Assembly (NCBI GenBank): GCA_964441925.1
Contig: CAYTVY010000137.1
Coordinates: forward strand, 1-6,189
Source of the DNA: Geothermobacter sp964441925
GTDB lineage: Bacteria; Desulfobacterota; Desulfuromonadia; Desulfuromonadales; Geothermobacteraceae
Direction: 5' to 3'
DNA: 6,189 nucleotides
The notes under the pieces are model-generated. The model ran no database searches. It was not told the DNA's origin and saw only the letters and a program-made list of their open reading frames with translations. Both the position numbers and the translations under genes were made by a program. Below are positions 5,075-6,189 of this stretch, in pieces (the first letter of the stretch is position 1; every line of letters starts with the position of its first letter).

Positions 5075-5344
5075 TCATTTTTCAAACTTGCGCAGCTTTC
5101 TTGGATCGATTTTCTGCCCTGGTTTCTTGTACATCTTATCCAGCCAACGACAGGGGACGTAAATGCATTCATAGAAACCGTCCCGGGTAGAGCAGCAGAT
5201 CTTGCAGCTTTTCCCCTCGATCACCTCCACGCACTGCAAGGCCGGCGTATTATGGATCACAATCGGTCTGCGCGAGGTAAGAGCAGCGGAGGCTGAAGAA
5301 ACCGACAACGCAAAGATCACCAACGCCATACATCCTTTTTTCAT
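5075..5344 (-). CDS. Small exported cysteine-rich protein of unknown function
   Basis: This is an 89-aa protein that I do not recognise. It has a convincing signal peptide: MKKG, hydrophobic CMALVIFALSVS, and cleavage after SASA (residue 20). The mature 69 residues carry six cysteines in the order C38, C47, C50, C51, C60, C65 (C-x8-C-x2-CC-x8-C-x4-C), which suggests a disulfide-knotted fold; metal binding is the alternative. The C-terminal 20 residues are strongly basic (KMYKKPGQKIDPRKLRKFEK). The start at 5344 has AAAAGGGG (5352-5359) seven bases upstream. Hand-counted GC is about 50%, clearly below the other genes here, and AGA, CCA and TTG codons appear, so recent transfer is possible. It lies 87 bases after the partial 5432 gene and 91 before the 144-aa gene on the same strand. 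Its size and cysteine pattern would fit an envelope factor, a toxin-like peptide or a protein partner of its neighbours; nothing visible decides among these. Confidence 0.8.
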   Translation of the reverse strand: MKKGCMALVIFALSVSSASAALTSRRPIVIHNTPALQCVEVIEGKSCKICCSTRDGFYECIYVPCRWLDKMYKKPGQKIDPRKLRKFEK

Positions 5345-5365
5345 CTGTCTGCCCCTTTTGTCTGC

Positions 5366-5428
5366 GGGAGTCTCTCAAAAAGCGTCGGACTCCCTGTCAT
5401 TGCGGATACGCCCCGCCTGTTTGTCCGA
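5366..5428 (-). promoter_or_regulatory. Alternative stem-loops in the leader of the cysteine-rich gene
   Basis: GGGAGTC (5366-5372) and GACTCCC (5388-5394) form a perfect 7-bp stem with a 15-base loop. A competing 6-bp pairing exists between GTCCGA (5423-5428) and TCGGAC (5385-5390). Read on the - strand, the second stem is followed after three bases by a run of five T (5377-5381), which resembles a weak terminator. The two stems share bases 5388-5390 and cannot both form. The layout resembles an attenuator in the 5' leader of the 89-aa gene, but the stems are short. Confidence 0.35.
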
Positions 5429-5431
5429 AAC

Positions 5432-6189
5432 CTACTTTTTGCGCACCCAGATCTCCGTCCGGAAAGCGTGGCGATCCAGATCGTCCAGACAGGCCACCCA
5501 GTCGTCCCAGTGTGAAACCTTCATCGCCTGCTGCATGCCGGCGGATTCCTGCATGCCCCGTCCGGCCACCAACTGCTGCATCTCGGCAAAACGGCCCTGC
5601 CGGGCCAGCTCTTCCATCCTGCGGCCATAGTCTTCGATGCCGGCCCTGGCCGTGTCCGTCCCGGAGTCAACCTGTCGCCGACAGGCCTGCAGCTTTTCCT
5701 TCGCCGAAAATCCGGGAAAGAACGCGAACTTGGCCAGGTAGCCGTATTTCGCCCTGACGGCATCGAGATCCTTCTGGCCATGGGTTCCCTGTCGCATGCC
5801 GGCCGCAACGGCGGTCATTTCCTCCTGCAGCGGGTCGAACAGCGTCTGTTCGGTAAGCCCCGAATAATACCGCCGGACAATGACGGCCTCATAGCCGGCC
5901 CGCCCGGCCGCCACATCATCGAAGTCAACCTCCTCCACTCCCGTTGACGTCGGCTTCAGATGCCGCCGGTAGAAGGAAACGACCCGGTCGAACGCATCGC
6001 GGGTGTAATAGACCTGATAAAGGCGCGGGACGGGCACCCCCTCGATCCACTCCTCCCTTTCCGGCCCCCGTTCGAGGGGGCCGGGATAGATCGGAGCCGC
6101 CAAAACCGGGCAGGTCACGGCCAGCATCAGCAGCAGAAAAATCCCGTATCCGATGACAGACGGAACGGACCATCGCGGGGTGGTCTTGC
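5432..6189 (-). CDS. Exported protein of unknown function, N-terminus beyond the window edge (partial)
   Basis: At least 251 codons are visible on the - strand, open to the window edge. I do not recognise the protein. The reading frame upstream of the first internal ATG (6127) encodes KTTPRW, then VIGYGIFLLLMLAV and PVLA-AP. That is a full signal peptide with basic start, hydrophobic core and cleavage site near visible residue 30. The true start is therefore almost certainly a few codons outside the window; the ATG at 6127 would cut the signal in half and has no ribosome site. After the signal come IYPGP, then LYQVYYTRDAFDRVVSFYRRHL, a pattern shared with the 144-aa protein. The C-terminal half is helical and rich in charged residues, methionine and glutamine (for example ELARQGRFAEMQQLVAGRGM), with two cysteines (one in QACRRQ, one in WVACLDDLD). 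TCPVL is not a lipobox, so a soluble periplasmic protein is expected. Confidence 0.82.
   Translation of the reverse strand, partial: KTTPRWSVPSVIGYGIFLLLMLAVTCPVLAAPIYPGPLERGPEREEWIEGVPVPRLYQVYYTRDAFDRVVSFYRRHLKPTSTGVEEVDFDDVAAGRAGYEAVIVRRYYSGLTEQTLFDPLQEEMTAVAAGMRQGTHGQKDLDAVRAKYGYLAKFAFFPGFSAKEKLQACRRQVDSGTDTARAGIEDYGRRMEELARQGRFAEMQQLVAGRGMQESAGMQQAMKVSHWDDWVACLDDLDRHAFRTEIWVRKK

Noticed and set aside
6099..6125. Cysteine in the signal region of the 5432 gene considered as a lipobox.
   Set aside because: The residues before Cys are Ala-Val-Thr; Thr directly before Cys does not fit a lipobox, and a good signal peptidase I site follows.

Overview
The window is GC-rich bacterial chromosome with tightly packed genes on both strands. 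The gene content suggests an anaerobic or microaerophilic Gram-negative: a rubrerythrin, an inner-membrane-type lipoprotein, several exported periplasmic-type proteins, and short hypothetical proteins of a type I associate with Desulfuromonadia (Geobacter/Desulfuromonas relatives). That placement is inference from gene flavour and composition; no rRNA or marker gene settles it.

Left part (1-1850): hisI (histidine biosynthesis) on the + strand meets, tail to tail, a rhomboid intramembrane protease with a soluble N-terminal domain on the - strand. Divergent from the rhomboid, behind a good ribosome site, is a 64-residue conserved-hypothetical-type protein ending in a GPERR motif. A perfect 11-bp hairpin at 1818-1843 separates it from the convergent rubrerythrin gene.

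Middle part (1854-4439): a two-domain rubrerythrin (-) is divergent from an SGNH/GDSL hydrolase lipoprotein (+). It is followed by rnhA (RNase HI, +), which has its own well-formed sigma70-type promoter. rnhA runs tail to tail into an AIM24/TIGR00266-family protein (-) with a 9-nt gap.

Right part (4440-6189): three consecutive - strand genes encode exported proteins I cannot assign. One is a 144-aa four-cysteine protein, one an 89-aa six-cysteine protein with distinctly lower GC, and one a protein of at least 251 aa whose start lies just outside the window. The first and third share a 'YPG ... T-D ... V..(F/W)Y...L' pattern and may be distant relatives. Intergenic stem-loops lie between all three and in front of the AIM24 gene.

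Most of the window is housekeeping and stress-response genes. No CRISPR, mobile element, tRNA or rRNA is visible. The least explained part is the cluster of exported proteins and its hairpins. Smaller points of interest are a possible leaderless lipoprotein mRNA and an unusual loop in the HisI zinc site. No stretch longer than about 125 bases lacks a gene.
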